In this document: positions 18,131-26,811 of the stretch, one piece after another
Layout of the letters: the number at the start of each line of letters is the position of its first letter
How positions within the stretch are numbered: the stretch's first letter is position 1
Source: Candidatus Gastranaerophilales bacterium
GTDB lineage: Bacteria > Cyanobacteriota > Vampirovibrionia > Gastranaerophilales > Gastranaerophilaceae
Length of the DNA stretch: 64,000 nucleotides
Direction: 5' to 3'
Assembly: GCA_947630045.1 (NCBI GenBank)
Contig: CANRGC010000003.1
Location: 1 to 64,000, forward strand
Translations under genes and position numbers: made by a program
Notes under the pieces: generated by a model
Told to the model about the DNA's origin: nothing
The model's input: only the letters and a program-made list of their open reading frames with translations
The model's database searches: none

Positions 18131-19141
18131 TTAATTTTCTTCTTCTTCATTAATGATAAAATTTCTCGAGTCAATATCAATTATGATTTTAATTAAAGAG
18201 TGCGCAGCAAGAATTAATTTGGGGGAAACATAATCTGATGTTGTAATTTGAACATCTTGAGTTTTATCTTCCGCCTTGTGTTCAATTTTTTGTGTTTGAA
18301 CAATTAAACTTGTTTTAAAGCCTGATTTTTTGCCTTCTTTGTTTAATTTTTCAATCACTTCTCTTTCGGGAAAATCTTCCGTGGCGGATATAATTACATC
18401 AACATTTCCTTCGTTTGAAATTTCAAGAGTAGCAAGAATATTCCCATAATTTGCGGTTTGAATCATAATTCTTATGGTTTCGCTTGAACCGCCTTGATTT
18501 GAGCCGCTGTTTTTATCGTTAATTCCGATTTCAAAATCAAGATTTAAATCGTTTCTTTGTGACAAAGGAAGCCACGGCAAATAAAGCAAAAGAAGGTTTT
18601 TAACCGTTTGTTCGGAACTTAAATTTGCACCCGCCGTTGAAAAAAGTCCCATTAATTCTTTAAGCTGGCTAACATCTTGAGCCCCCATTTTAGAAACGGA
18701 CATAATTGTCATCATAAGCTTTTGAACGGCTTCTTTTGAGTTATCGGAAAGAATTTGTGCAAGTGCGGTTAAATCAATTTTCCCGTTTACAAGAAGTTTG
18801 CTCAATTCTTTCATTGAAGACAAATTTGTGTTTCCTTGTTGGATTTGTTGAATTAAGTCTTGGAAATCTCTCGGAAGGTTCAATAAATCTTTTATATAAT
18901 TTGCCTGTTGTTCAACTTCAACCGTTGATATAATTCTTTGATTTAAAACGGAAAGTCCGGTTTCTGTTTTATTTTGTGCATTTTGAAGAAAGTTATTTAT
19001 CAAAGAAGAATTTGAATTTGAATTAACAAAATTTTCTTTGACATTATTAAACGCATTTTGGTTAACGCCCTGTCTTTGTGTGTTATTCAGACCGGTTGCG
19101 CCAACCGTGCTTATAATAAAGTTTATTGCATTAAAGCTCAT
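18131..19141 (-). CDS. Unknown protein leading the flagellar rod operon, possibly FliK-like
   Basis: A 336-residue protein without signal peptide or membrane helix. The N-terminal third is Asn/Gln-rich and probably disordered (MSFNAINFI onward). The middle is helical. A C-terminal region (about 195-275) has alternating strands (LLYLPWLPLSQRNDLNLDF, then IRIMIQTANYGNILATLEI). The pattern of disordered N-terminus plus compact C-terminal beta domain, and its place as first gene before flgF/G/B/C, recall the hook-length ruler FliK. Similarity is weak and this is inference. Confidence 0.5.
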   Translation of the reverse strand: MSFNAINFIISTVGATGLNNTQRQGVNQNAFNNVKENFVNSNSNSSLINNFLQNAQNKTETGLSVLNQRIISTVEVEQQANYIKDLLNLPRDFQDLIQQIQQGNTNLSSMKELSKLLVNGKIDLTALAQILSDNSKEAVQKLMMTIMSVSKMGAQDVSQLKELMGLFSTAGANLSSEQTVKNLLLLYLPWLPLSQRNDLNLDFEIGINDKNSGSNQGGSSETIRIMIQTANYGNILATLEISNEGNVDVIISATEDFPEREVIEKLNKEGKKSGFKTSLIVQTQKIEHKAEDKTQDVQITTSDYVSPKLILAAHSLIKIIIDIDSRNFIINEEEEN

Positions 19142-19171
19142 AGTTTTACATGATAATAGTTTTAAAGTTTA

Positions 19172-19200
19172 TTGCAACAAAAAAATATATATTATAGAAT
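19172..19200. promoter_or_regulatory. Overlapping divergent promoters, flagellar operon / permease
   Basis: Plus strand: TTGCAA (19172-19177), 17-base spacer, TAGAAT (19195-19200), only 9 bases before the ATG at 19210. Minus strand: a TATAAT box at 19191-19196 points to the flagellar operon. The two -10 boxes overlap, so polymerase binding in the two directions should be mutually exclusive. Confidence 0.55.
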
Positions 19201-19209
19201 AGAATTTGT

Positions 19210-20088
19210 ATGTTAGAAAGTTTTTTAAACATAAATTTACCGGAGTGGTTGTCTGATGGAATTATAGACAGCATTAAAACAATTCCTTTCCTGTTTTTGG
19301 TGTTTTTATTCATTGAGCTTTTTGAACACTACTTTGCAAACAAAGTAAAAGACTTTATGCTTAAACTGAAAACAAAAGGGGTTGTAATCGGTTCTGTTGC
19401 CGCTTCAATTCCTCAATGCGGGTTCAGTGTTGTTGCAAGCGCTCTTTATACGGAAAAATATATAACCAGAGGAACAATCATAGCCGTGTATCTTGCAACA
19501 AGTGATGAAGCCATTCCCGTTCTTTTAATGTATCCCAAGTTTTTCCCTTATCTTTTGCCTTTGATTTTAATTAAACTTTTTGTCGCAATTCCTGTCGGAT
19601 ATATTGTTGATTGTTTTTCAAAAAATGAAACAACACCTGATAACAATGCCGATGAAATTCATATTGAAGGTTGCTGTAATCATGAAATTACGGACCACAA
19701 AAAAACAGATTTTTTAATACACCCCATAAAGCACACGCTTGGAATTTTTGTTTTTATTCTTGTTATCACCCTTATTTTAAATTGGCTGATTGAACAATCT
19801 GACTTTTTTAATTTGCAATTATTAAAAACCAATTTCGGATATTTTACCCCGCTTTTAACTTCCGTTATCGGTATAATTCCGAATTGTGCAATATCAGTCG
19901 GGCTTGTTTTAATGTTTATAAAAGGAGCAATAAGCTTCGGCGCATTGATATCAGGCTTAATGACAAACGGCGGAATAGGGCTTTTGGTTCTTTTGAAAAA
20001 TAATAAAGACAAAAAAGATACGGCGTTTATTCTTGCGCTTCTTGTTTTTGTCGGATATTTAACGGGTCTTTTGGTTCAAATTATTTAA
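19210..20088 (+). CDS. Putative multi-TM heavy-metal exporter (ArsP_2/DUF2899-like permease)
   Basis: A 292-residue membrane protein with two homologous halves. Each half carries a Pro-x-Cys core motif: ASIPQCGFSVVASALYT in the first and GIIPNCAISVGLVLMFI in the second. The region after the second motif (ALISGLMTNGGIGLLVLLK) is also characteristic. The loop between halves is polar and holds His/Cys residues (EGCCNHEITDHKK) that could bind metal. This resembles the 10-TM putative heavy-metal/arsenic permease family. Substrate is unknown. It shares 8 bases with the convergent solute-binding gene. The promoter places the transcript start almost at the ATG. Confidence 0.75.
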   Translation: MLESFLNINLPEWLSDGIIDSIKTIPFLFLVFLFIELFEHYFANKVKDFMLKLKTKGVVIGSVAASIPQCGFSVVASALYTEKYITRGTIIAVYLATSDEAIPVLLMYPKFFPYLLPLILIKLFVAIPVGYIVDCFSKNETTPDNNADEIHIEGCCNHEITDHKKTDFLIHPIKHTLGIFVFILVITLILNWLIEQSDFFNLQLLKTNFGYFTPLLTSVIGIIPNCAISVGLVLMFIKGAISFGALISGLMTNGGIGLLVLLKNNKDKKDTAFILALLVFVGYLTGLLVQII

Positions 20089-20872
20089 TTTTATTTTTGG
20101 GTATCCATCTTGATTTAATTTGAGCCATTCTGCCATTTTCTTGAATTTTGTTTATGGTTTGATTTATTTGTTTTTTAAGTTCTTTGTTTTCGGGACATTT
20201 TCTTATTCCGACGGCATAATATTCTTCAGTATATCTGGAATTTAAAATTTTATAGTTTTTGTTTTCCGACAAAATTCCGTATAAAAGGCTGTCATCTGCA
20301 AGAATGGCTTCAACCTGACCGTTTTTTAACATATTAAAAGCTTCATGATAATTAAATGCGCCGACGGAATTTGCAACGGGAGCAAGTGTTCTTAAGGTTT
20401 TTTCGCCTGTTGTGCCGAGAACAACAGCAACATTTTTGTTGTTTAACTGTTCAATTGAGCCTATATGAGAATTTTTTGCCACCATAAGTGTTTGTCCGGC
20501 AACGAAATAAGGGTTTGAAAAATCTATGATTGCTTCTCTTGATTTATTCATGCTCAATGTTGCAACCAAAATATCCACTTTGCCGGTATTTAAGGCGCTA
20601 ATTCTTTCCGAGGCATTTAAAGGGACAAATTCAATATATTTTTCATCATTTGAAGAAAAAATTTCCTTTGAAATTTCTTTTGCAATATCAATATCAAAAC
20701 CTTGAAATTTTCCGTCTTTAACAAAGCCAAAAGGTTTGGAATCGTTTTTTATTCCGACAACAATTTTTTCTTTTGTCTTAATGTCGTCCAACAGGTTTGC
20801 GGTTTCTGTTTCTTTTGTGCAGCCTGTTAAAAGGAACAGAAACACTGATAATAAAATACTTAATTTTTTCAT
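20081..20872 (-). CDS. ABC transporter substrate-binding lipoprotein, amino-acid type
   Basis: A 263-residue family 3 solute-binding protein. A lipoprotein signal ends in the lipobox LLTGC (Cys18), so it should be anchored to a membrane facing the periplasm. The binding-protein start VVGIKNDSKPFGFV, then GFDIDIAKEI, LNTGKVDILVATLSM and ILADDS, matches polar amino-acid binders. No permease or ATPase gene is adjacent, so its partners must be encoded elsewhere. The gene is divergent from the YitT-like gene across only 23 bases. Confidence 0.9.
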   Translation of the reverse strand: MKKLSILLSVFLFLLTGCTKETETANLLDDIKTKEKIVVGIKNDSKPFGFVKDGKFQGFDIDIAKEISKEIFSSNDEKYIEFVPLNASERISALNTGKVDILVATLSMNKSREAIIDFSNPYFVAGQTLMVAKNSHIGSIEQLNNKNVAVVLGTTGEKTLRTLAPVANSVGAFNYHEAFNMLKNGQVEAILADDSLLYGILSENKNYKILNSRYTEEYYAVGIRKCPENKELKKQINQTINKIQENGRMAQIKSRWIPKNKIK

Positions 20873-20875
20873 GTG

Positions 20876-20888
20876 TTTATAGTAGCAT
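20876..20888. promoter_or_regulatory. Compact divergent promoter between start codons 23 bases apart
   Basis: The minus-strand -10 candidate TACTAT (20879-20884) and the plus-strand candidate TAGCAT (20883-20888) overlap in a 23-base gap. No ribosome site fits either gene. The -35 elements would lie inside the opposite coding sequences (minus TTTAAA at 20902-20907). Confidence 0.4.
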
Positions 20889-20895
20889 AAGTCTT

Positions 20896-21741
20896 ATGAA
20901 TTTTAAAACTTTGAAACTTATCTTTATAAGAATGTTTTGGATAACAATAGGCACAATGATTGCCGCCTATTCACTCGAATGTGTTTTAATTCCAAACGAA
21001 GTTATCGACGGGGGAATTGTCGGCATTTCAATCATGGCAAGTTATTTAACAAAATATCCTCTGGGGCTGTTTTTAATTGTTTTAAATTTGCCGTTTGTGT
21101 TATCTGCGTTTCAAAAATTCGGCAAAATGTTTGTATTTTTGATGTTCTATGGCGTTATTGCCCTTTCTTTATTTTCTGAAATGTTTCTTAAAACAGGTCA
21201 TATTTTTACTCAAGATACGCTTCTTGCCGCAATCTTCGGCGGAATTATTCTTGGCACAGGAGTCGGACTTGTGTTGAAAAACAACGCTTCGCTTGACGGG
21301 ACGGAAATTTTGGCAATTAATCTGGCAAAAAAAATTCCGTTTTCGGTTGGCGAAATTATAATGTTTTTTAATATTTTTATTTTCATTCTTGCAGGCTTTG
21401 TCTATGAGCCCAATAAAGCAATGTATTCCGCAATTACATATTTTATTGCATACAGGGTTATTGATATTGTTCTTCAGGGCTTGAATGAGGCAAAATCTGT
21501 TTTCGTTATAAGTTCAAAATATAATGAAATCGGACGGGAAATAATGAAAAACTTAGATAAAAGCGTGACTTATCTCAATGCGGAAGGCGGATATTCTGGC
21601 GCAAAATCAAAAATGATTTATTGTGTTATCACAAAACTTGAAATTCAAAAAATTAAAGAAACGGTTAATAAAATTGACCCTTACGCTTTTATAGCAATTG
21701 AAAACGTACATGATGTCGACGGAAAAAGATATAAAAAATAA
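20896..21741 (+). CDS. YitT family membrane protein (DUF161 + DUF2179)
   Basis: A 281-residue protein with five or six transmembrane segments (DUF161) up to about residue 200 and a C-terminal cytoplasmic ferredoxin-like DUF2179 domain containing GGYSGAKSKMIYCVITK. Typical YitT features include LECVLIPNEVIDGGIVGIS near the N-terminus and LDGTEILA in the middle. Function of the family is unknown. The ATG at 20896 is preferred over an in-frame extension to 20797 that would run through the divergent gene. No ribosome site is visible. Confidence 0.9.
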   Translation: MNFKTLKLIFIRMFWITIGTMIAAYSLECVLIPNEVIDGGIVGISIMASYLTKYPLGLFLIVLNLPFVLSAFQKFGKMFVFLMFYGVIALSLFSEMFLKTGHIFTQDTLLAAIFGGIILGTGVGLVLKNNASLDGTEILAINLAKKIPFSVGEIIMFFNIFIFILAGFVYEPNKAMYSAITYFIAYRVIDIVLQGLNEAKSVFVISSKYNEIGREIMKNLDKSVTYLNAEGGYSGAKSKMIYCVITKLEIQKIKETVNKIDPYAFIAIENVHDVDGKRYKK

Positions 21742-21762
21742 TTAATAAATTATTAATTTTAC

Positions 21763-21790
21763 CTGACTTTTTATTCTTTTCGATTAAGAT
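21763..21790 (+). promoter_or_regulatory. Promoter of the DnaJ-like gene, with -10 next to the ATG
   Basis: CTGACT (21763-21768), a 16-base spacer and TAAGAT (21785-21790). Six bases separate the -10 box from the ATG at 21797, and no ribosome site fits, suggesting a leaderless transcript. Confidence 0.5.
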
Positions 21791-21796
21791 AAAAAT

Positions 21797-22873
21797 ATGA
21801 AATATAAAGACTATTATGAAATTTTAGGCGTTAAAAAAGAGGCAAGCGAAGCGGAAATTAAATCTGCTTACCGTAAGCTTGCAAGAAAATATCACCCTGA
21901 TGTTAACAAAGAAAAAGGGGCTGAAGAAAAATTTAAAGACATCAACGAAGCTTATGAAGTCTTAGGCGACAAACAAAAACGTCAAAGATATGACAGCCTT
22001 GGTTCTTCATGGCAAAACGGCGCTGAATTTACGGGCAGCCCTAATTTCGGTAACTTTGATTTTTCAAACTTTTCATCGGGCGCTTCATATTCTCAAGGCG
22101 GTTTTGGCGGCTTTTCAGACTTTTTCTCTGCAATTTTCGGAGATTTAATGAATAAACAAGGTCAAGGCGGCTTTTCTCAAGCTTTCAGCTCAAATGCCGG
22201 CGGAAATTTCGGCGGATTTTCCAATATGGGCGGCTTTGAAAGGGCAAATTACGGCGGCGGGGCTTCTTCAAAAAGGGCGCAAAAACCGGCTGAAAATCTT
22301 GATATAACCCAAAATATTATTTTAAGCGTAAACGATATTTTTATATCGGGAACAAAAGGCATAACCATAAACGATTTTAGAAAATGCCCTTATTGTAACG
22401 GAAATTCAAGGACTTTCTGTTCTCACTGCGCCGGTTCGGGCATTGAAAAAACTTCAAAACATCTTACCGTTAATATTCCGAAATTCTGTAAAGAAGGTCA
22501 AAAAATAAGGCTTAAAGGCGAAGGAAAACAAGATACATACGGAAACAAAGGAGACCTTTACCTTGTTGTCAAAATTCAAGATTCGACTTATGAAGTTATC
22601 GGCACAGATTTGTCAAAAGAAGTGGAAATTACACCTGCAGAGGCAGCTTTGGGCACTAAAAAAGAAGTTGTGACCGTTCATGGCAATTTCAACATAACAA
22701 TTCCCCCAAAATCAAGTTCGGGGTTGAATTTAAGAATGAAAGGGCTTGGGCTTCCAAAAAAAGAAGGTGGCTTTGGCGATTTACACTTAAAAGTTAAGAT
22801 TGTTATTTCAAAAAATTTATCTCAGGAGCAACTGGCTCTTTATAAGAAGCTTTTGGAGCTTGACAGGAAATAA
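21797..22873 (+). CDS. DnaJ-like co-chaperone with reduced zinc finger
   Basis: A 358-residue Hsp40. The J domain fills residues 1-70 with the HPD motif that stimulates DnaK ATPase. A long Gly/Phe/Ser-rich linker follows (about 75-165). The zinc region has only two Cys-x2-Cys units (CPYC and CSHCAGSG) instead of the four CxxCxGxG repeats of DnaJ, so it could bind one zinc at most. Two C-terminal substrate-binding beta domains (about 215-350) end the protein. It is intermediate between DnaJ and CbpA types. dnaK and grpE are not in the window. Confidence 0.92.
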   Translation: MKYKDYYEILGVKKEASEAEIKSAYRKLARKYHPDVNKEKGAEEKFKDINEAYEVLGDKQKRQRYDSLGSSWQNGAEFTGSPNFGNFDFSNFSSGASYSQGGFGGFSDFFSAIFGDLMNKQGQGGFSQAFSSNAGGNFGGFSNMGGFERANYGGGASSKRAQKPAENLDITQNIILSVNDIFISGTKGITINDFRKCPYCNGNSRTFCSHCAGSGIEKTSKHLTVNIPKFCKEGQKIRLKGEGKQDTYGNKGDLYLVVKIQDSTYEVIGTDLSKEVEITPAEAALGTKKEVVTVHGNFNITIPPKSSSGLNLRMKGLGLPKKEGGFGDLHLKVKIVISKNLSQEQLALYKKLLELDRK

Positions 22874-22907
22874 TTACCTTAAACTTAATTTTATTTACGA
22901 ATAAGTG

Positions 22908-22936
22908 TTGACAAATTATTTTTATTATGATAAACT
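22908..22936 (+). promoter_or_regulatory. Sigma70-type promoter with consensus -35
   Basis: Perfect TTGACA (22908-22913), 17-base spacer, TAAACT (22931-22936). It gives a leader of about 145 bases before the gene at 23090. Confidence 0.65.
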
Positions 22937-23033
22937 GTTGAAAATTTGAGAAATAGCTCGGTGTCAAGGCAATTTGCCTTTGAGTAAAATCAAATTTCGC
23001 ATCTATTATTACTAAAATATTAAAGGTTATTCC

Positions 23034-23057
23034 ATGCCTTTTACCCCAAAAAGGTAA
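23034..23057 (+). other. Possible leader peptide within a hairpin
   Basis: A 7-codon frame (MPFTPKR) begins with ATG 7 bases after AAAGG, inside the leader of the gene at 23090. The same bases form an imperfect hairpin (CCTTTTACC / GGTAAAGG, 23038-23060). It could be a regulatory uORF or chance. Confidence 0.3.
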
Positions 23058-23089
23058 AGGTGTGGCGCAATCGTGTGAACAAGGAAAAT

Positions 23090-23746
23090 ATGAGAGTAAA
23101 CAGTATAGGACAAGAAAAAACACACAGACACAACTCTAAAGGCGTGCTCCAAGCCGGCGTAATCGGCGCTATCGGCGGTGCTGTTGTGCGTAATTTTGCT
23201 CCTCTTACTGCGGAAGAACATGATGTTTTCTTAAGCTCTTCCAAAATGAAAGAAATAGGCGAAATTGTAAAAAATGCCAGAAAACAAGAAACCGAAGTTA
23301 TTCTTGATGAAATTAAAAATAACAAGCTTTCTGTTTCAAAAGAAGTTGCCGAAAAGTTTGCAAGCAGAGCTTTTTCAATTGCAAATAACCCAAAGACACT
23401 TCCCGAATATTTAAAAACTCTTCCTCAAGAGGTTAAAGGCGGCGTAAGCGGTCTTGCCGCAAGAGTTATTGATGTTGGAAACGCTGCAAAACACACCGAA
23501 ATAAATAACATTAAAAATGCGGCAAAGGCTTCAAGACCTTTGACATATTTTATTGCAATCGGCGCTTTGGTTGCAATGAGCGGCAAATTAATAGTTAACG
23601 CTTTTAAGTCATGCCTTCCCGCTAAAGAAACAAAGAAAACTATTAAAGCGCCAAAAGAATTAACCATGGCGGATGTTTTACTTGACGGTTTGGGCTCTAA
23701 CACTGAAGTTTTGTTCTTAACAAGCAAACAGAAAGATAAAAAATAA
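23090..23746 (+). CDS. 218-residue protein of unknown function
   Basis: It starts MRVNSIGQE, matching the M-x-[IV]-[NDS]-[KS]-[IL] pattern of other unknown proteins here. A Gly/Ala-rich hydrophobic patch (LQAGVIGAIGGAVV) and a second one (LTYFIAIGALVAMSGKLIV) could contact a membrane. Between them is a charged helical region rich in Lys and Glu. The ATG is supported by AAGGA 5 bases upstream; a GTG at 23060 lacks support. A strong -35/-10 promoter lies 150 bases upstream. It ends at a bidirectional terminator. No function is assigned. Confidence 0.68.
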   Translation: MRVNSIGQEKTHRHNSKGVLQAGVIGAIGGAVVRNFAPLTAEEHDVFLSSSKMKEIGEIVKNARKQETEVILDEIKNNKLSVSKEVAEKFASRAFSIANNPKTLPEYLKTLPQEVKGGVSGLAARVIDVGNAAKHTEINNIKNAAKASRPLTYFIAIGALVAMSGKLIVNAFKSCLPAKETKKTIKAPKELTMADVLLDGLGSNTEVLFLTSKQKDKK

Positions 23747-23761
23747 TTTTAATTTAATAAT

Positions 23762-23790
23762 AAAAAGCTCCTTATTAAAAGGAGCTTTTT
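23762..23790. terminator. Bidirectional terminator
   Basis: Stem AAAAAGCTCC / GGAGCTTTTT with a 9-base loop, shared by the convergent genes ending at 23746 and 23793. Confidence 0.82.
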
Positions 23791-23792
23791 AT

Positions 23793-26108
23793 TTACCCTA
23801 CTCTTTTAAAGTATATCGTTGAATATTTCGCAATGTTTAAAGGCTTATTTGAATGTCCGTCCCCGACAATTCCCTCTCTGTTTTTGTATTCCGACGTTCC
23901 GCCATATTTCTTATCATCGGTGTTTAAAATTTCAGCCCATTTTCCTCTCGGAAATTTTATGTAATATTCGTTATCGTTGTCTTCGCTGTAGTTTACATCA
24001 CTTAAGTTTGTGATTGAGAAAATTTCATTATTATCATATTTCGTATTAAAACCCACAACGCATGACATTGGATGGTCAACTATGGATGATTCATCAATAT
24101 AGCCGATTTGGAGCGCTTCATTTGTTTTGTTTAGGGTATTTAAGTCTTTTACAAGCGCCTTATATTTGTTCATTGAAGCTTGACCTTCTTTAGAATATTG
24201 AATTTTCCCCATTGTTGATTCTTCAAGCGCCGATTCTGCGGGCGCATATCCTTTTTCCGTGTAAAGGTAATCTTCAAAGGGGACAGATTCAAATCTTCTG
24301 AAAAATCTAAACGGAGTCATGTCAATATTTTCATCACCCTGAAAGACCATTTTTGGTCCCGAAATACCATATGTAAAAGCCATTGCCATTTTTGTTTGTT
24401 CAAAAGATTCCTTGAAGGCTTTTTCAATTCTTTTATATGAAATTCTGCTTGAAGCGTTTATTCCCAAAGGAATGGCAACTTCTTCCTTGAACATTTTGGC
24501 GAGTTTTTCTTTGTCTTCATAATACATATCGGGTTTCGGCTTATATTTTTCAAGCTCTCCCTTTTGATATTTTGTGGCAAGCGCCTCTGAAACAAATTGG
24601 GCTTTTTGGAATGAAACCGTTTGAAGGGCGCTTTCAAAAGATTGATTTTTAAGCGCTGCATAATCTTTTGCACGTTCAATGTCTTTATGGCTTAAAACAA
24701 TGCTGTCATTAAGCATTAATTTCGGAACCATTAATTTCGCAATTTTAGCCGTTCCTTCATAATTTCCCTTTTCATCATGGCTTGATATATATTTTACATT
24801 CCCTTGCGAACACAAAACAGCTTTAATCAGACCTTCGGTGTTTGGGAAATATAAAGACTCGTTCATTTCATGGTAAAAATTAAAATCCCATTCGGCATCC
24901 ATTCCAAGATTTGAAATGTTTGATTGATTGTTTATAATATTGCGAATTTTTTCCGCATGTTCCTTCTGGCTGAGCCCCTTACCGTATTCTTCGGGTTTTA
25001 TGGGGCTTGTAATTCTTTTGTCATGAACTTCTTCCAAATTCGGCCAGAAATGTCCGTTTCCGTCTATGCTTATTCCGCCTCTGCCGTCTTCCGCTATCAA
25101 AAAAACTTCAGGATGATGATAATTCATTTCTGCGGCAAGTTGTTTTAATGTATAATCGGAATTCATATACTTTGTCATATCAAGACGAAGTCCGTCCACG
25201 TGGTAATTTTCAGCCCAATTTAACATTGCGTTTATCATATAATCTCTGACATATTCAGAGTTTTCTCCTTCATAGTTAAGGGCATCACCAAAGCAATTAG
25301 GACCTTTAACATAAACACCGCTTCTTCCGAGTTGGTTGCCGTCAGGCCCGAGGTGGTTTGGAACAACGTCAAAAACGACATTCATGCCTTCTTTGTGAAT
25401 GCTGTCCACCAAATCTTTTAATTGATCAGGGCCGCCAAGATATGAACTTGGCGCATGTTTATCTACTCCGTCATATCCCCAGTTGAAACTGAACGTATTT
25501 TCAATATGCATAATTTCAACAGTGTTAAAGCCCATTTGTTTAATTTCTTTTAATTTGTCTTTAACGCCTTGATAGCTTCTTTTATCCGTGATTGTGTCAG
25601 GGCTCAGAGCATAAATTCTTGCTTCCCTTAAAGATTTTTTGCCGTTTCTTGTAATTCTTTCAGGGTTTGTTTTCCAAGCTTTGTCATATTTCCATTTAAA
25701 TTCAGATTGGTCATATAAAGAAGAAGGTCCGTTCACTTCGTCTTGTTTAAATGAATACGGGTCTTTTATTCTTTCAATCGAACCGTCATTTTTTGTAACT
25801 AAATATTCATAGTAATCACCGTTTTTTGCAATTTCAGAGCTTATGTTGCCCTTGGAAAAAACGCCTGAACCTTTGTTTTCAAGCTCAATTGTTTTGGTTA
25901 AATCGGGGTCATTTTTATCTTCCAAAACAACACTTACACTCTTTGCATCAGGATATGTAAAAAGTTTAAAACTTACATTTTTATTTTCAGGGTTAATTAC
26001 CCCGCCCCAGCTTTTGTGTTCTTTAAGTTCTTTACCAAAAGACAAAGAATTTTTGGCAAAGAAATTCCTTGCGTTGTTTTTTGTGTAATCAATTTTGTTA
26101 ACTTGCAT
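23793..26108 (-). CDS. GH13 alpha-amylase family enzyme, branching/trehalohydrolase-like
   Basis: A 771-residue glucan-active enzyme. The first 30 residues are polar (MQVNKIDYT, then LSFGKEL), followed by a CBM48-like beta domain (about 40-130) and the catalytic barrel. The four GH13 regions are visible: DVVPNHLGPDG (about 245), GLRLDMT with nucleophile Asp (about 306), LIAEDG with acid/base Glu (about 338) and ISSHDEKGN (about 442). NHLGPDG and GLRLD recall malto-oligosyltrehalose trehalohydrolase, while SHDE and CBM48 recall branching enzymes. An insertion of about 100 helical residues follows region IV. There is no signal peptide. Role in glycogen or maltodextrin metabolism is inferred. 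Confidence 0.85.
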   Translation of the reverse strand: MQVNKIDYTKNNARNFFAKNSLSFGKELKEHKSWGGVINPENKNVSFKLFTYPDAKSVSVVLEDKNDPDLTKTIELENKGSGVFSKGNISSEIAKNGDYYEYLVTKNDGSIERIKDPYSFKQDEVNGPSSLYDQSEFKWKYDKAWKTNPERITRNGKKSLREARIYALSPDTITDKRSYQGVKDKLKEIKQMGFNTVEIMHIENTFSFNWGYDGVDKHAPSSYLGGPDQLKDLVDSIHKEGMNVVFDVVPNHLGPDGNQLGRSGVYVKGPNCFGDALNYEGENSEYVRDYMINAMLNWAENYHVDGLRLDMTKYMNSDYTLKQLAAEMNYHHPEVFLIAEDGRGGISIDGNGHFWPNLEEVHDKRITSPIKPEEYGKGLSQKEHAEKIRNIINNQSNISNLGMDAEWDFNFYHEMNESLYFPNTEGLIKAVLCSQGNVKYISSHDEKGNYEGTAKIAKLMVPKLMLNDSIVLSHKDIERAKDYAALKNQSFESALQTVSFQKAQFVSEALATKYQKGELEKYKPKPDMYYEDKEKLAKMFKEEVAIPLGINASSRISYKRIEKAFKESFEQTKMAMAFTYGISGPKMVFQGDENIDMTPFRFFRRFESVPFEDYLYTEKGYAPAESALEESTMGKIQYSKEGQASMNKYKALVKDLNTLNKTNEALQIGYIDESSIVDHPMSCVVGFNTKYDNNEIFSITNLSDVNYSEDNDNEYYIKFPRGKWAEILNTDDKKYGGTSEYKNREGIVGDGHSNKPLNIAKYSTIYFKRVG

Positions 26109-26159
26109 TTATTTTCCCTAACAATTCGACTTTTGTATAAAACCCGTGAAAAAATTTAT

Positions 26160-26762
26160 TTACCTTTTCCAAACTTTCCATTTCGGAACATCCAAATCTG
26201 AAAATTTAAATATAAGGGTGCTTCCTTCTTCTAAATTAAGGTCTTTGCCCTTTCCCATATAAGACAAAGCGGAATTTTCATATAAATTTTCAAAACCGGA
26301 CTTAATTCTCGATTCTCCCTCTTTTGGTTTTATTACGCCTTCCGAAAATTTGACAACATATTTTCCGCCCTTTACAAAAGAAGCCCCGACCCCTATGCCC
26401 GTTTCAACAGCCGCCTTTTTGTAGTCGGGCTTTTTATAATATTGCACTTTTGCATTTAAAGTGCCTTCCTCAATTTCGATAATATCTTCGCCGTTTGTAA
26501 TTTTAACGGGTTCAACAGTAAAATATCCGTTCCTTTTGCCTCTTTTTGCGCCTGTGTAATTAAGAATTTTGCTTTCAATAATTGCCCCTTTTTGAAGGGT
26601 CAAGCCTTCATAAAAAGAAGTGTCTTTAGTTACTCTCGCATAAATATAATCTGACGGCGAATTTTCATCGGCGGCAGATATACATTCGGTTTTTACGTTT
26701 TTAGCCTCAACGGAAGCTATGGATAAAAACAAAATGAAAAATAAAGTTAAAATCTTTCGCAT
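26160..26762 (-). CDS. Exported protein of unknown function
   Basis: A 200-residue protein with a signal peptide (basic MRK start, hydrophobic core LTLFFILFLSI, cleavage predicted after VEA). The mature part is mainly beta strand, with a Gly-rich segment AVETGIGVGASFVKGG near residue 125. One cysteine remains after processing. A -10 box ends 6 bases before the ATG. Periplasmic location is inferred; function unknown. Confidence 0.65.
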   Translation of the reverse strand: MRKILTLFFILFLSIASVEAKNVKTECISAADENSPSDYIYARVTKDTSFYEGLTLQKGAIIESKILNYTGAKRGKRNGYFTVEPVKITNGEDIIEIEEGTLNAKVQYYKKPDYKKAAVETGIGVGASFVKGGKYVVKFSEGVIKPKEGESRIKSGFENLYENSALSYMGKGKDLNLEEGSTLIFKFSDLDVPKWKVWKR

Positions 26763-26768
26763 GAGAAA

Positions 26769-26777
26769 ATTTTAACA
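26769..26777 (-). promoter_or_regulatory. Extended -10 promoter abutting the start codon
   Basis: On the minus strand TGtTAAAAT (TAAAAT at 26769-26774) ends 6 bases before the ATG at 26762. No ribosome site fits between, suggesting a leaderless transcript. Confidence 0.55.
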
Positions 26778-26811
26778 TATAATGAAAAATGTGTAAAAGC
26801 GGGGGCAAACA

